Assembly: GCA_917880885.1 (NCBI GenBank)
Contig: OU862912.1
Location: forward strand, 51,323,117-51,387,116
Origin: Limnephilus marmoratus
Taxonomy: Eukaryota; Arthropoda; Insecta; Trichoptera; Limnephilidae
DNA length: 64,000 nucleotides
Reading direction: 5' to 3'
The first letter of the stretch is position 1, and each line of letters begins with the position of its first letter. The position numbers were made by a program, and so were the translations under genes. A model generated the notes under the pieces. It ran no database searches. It was not told the origin of the DNA and saw only the letters and a program-made list of their open reading frames with translations. This document shows positions 63,908-64,000 of the stretch, piece after piece.

Positions 63908-64000
63908 TTTTTTACAGTGAATACCGCACAAGAATCTCAACTGCTCCCGTCTGGAGCCAGTGAGACTATGGCATCCCCAATTGGGGTATGTTGTGAGGCT
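63908..64000 (-). mobile_element. SINE 3' end, cut by window edge
   Basis: T-run, then CAGTGAATACCGCACAAGA, CAACTGCTCCCGTCTGGAG and ATCCCCAATTGGGGTATGTT, matching the complement of 48,420-48,514. The tRNA-like head would lie beyond the window. Confidence 0.85.

Overview
The window is repeat-rich, AT-rich animal DNA, almost certainly from an arthropod and most likely an insect. The evidence is the mix of mobile elements: Penelope-like elements, Helitrons ending in CTAG-T, hAT and mariner-type MITEs, tRNA-derived SINEs, jockey/CR1-group LINEs and a Gypsy retrotransposon. I cannot place it to order. I found no convincing intact host gene. The nearest candidate is the first exon of a THAP-domain protein near 1.46 kb, and its promoter and start recur, decayed, near 26 kb, so it too behaves like a dispersed sequence.

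0-9.5 kb: a LINE 3' remnant, a 28-bp relic MITE, the THAP exon, a near-perfect palindrome, SINE and Helitron pieces. Then comes a composite Penelope-like element (4182-8669) inside a 12-bp target duplication, with one nearly complete reverse transcriptase/GIY-YIG gene on the minus strand, a truncated inverted copy, and three hammerhead-ribozyme motifs. 9.5-18.2 kb: a 1.5-kb Helitron, a 55-bp tandem array beside a second Penelope-type terminus, a SINE, and a nested pile in which a third Penelope-like element is split by a hAT element (8-bp target duplication) and by a LINE insertion; then a small minus-strand Helitron.

18-33 kb: mostly unrecognised AT-rich DNA with MITEs, hAT and Helitron pieces, LINE 3' ends and two dispersed families called here R1 and C. 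33,121-44,762: a complete Gypsy retrotransposon with apparently identical 671-bp LTRs, intact gag and pol joined by a textbook -1 frameshift heptamer, an unusually long leader carrying ten ~99-bp tandem repeats, and a 3.7-kb 3' region with no env-like gene.

45-64 kb: a lone Penelope terminus with a 13-bp target duplication, LINE fragments, a SINE with its tRNA-like head, a hAT element full of ATCGAT repeats, a TA-flanked MITE, a duplicated AABB repeat with an inverted AB partner, a near-full-length LINE (ORF1 plus a once-frameshifted ORF2), two foldbacks built from mirrored Penelope termini (one with two hammerhead-like motifs), and the start of another SINE at the edge.

The window is a record of nested insertions rather than cooperating genes. 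The Gypsy element and perhaps the 54-58 kb LINE look young; most of the rest is decayed. Identities and boundaries rest on reading by eye; no database search or alignment was run.
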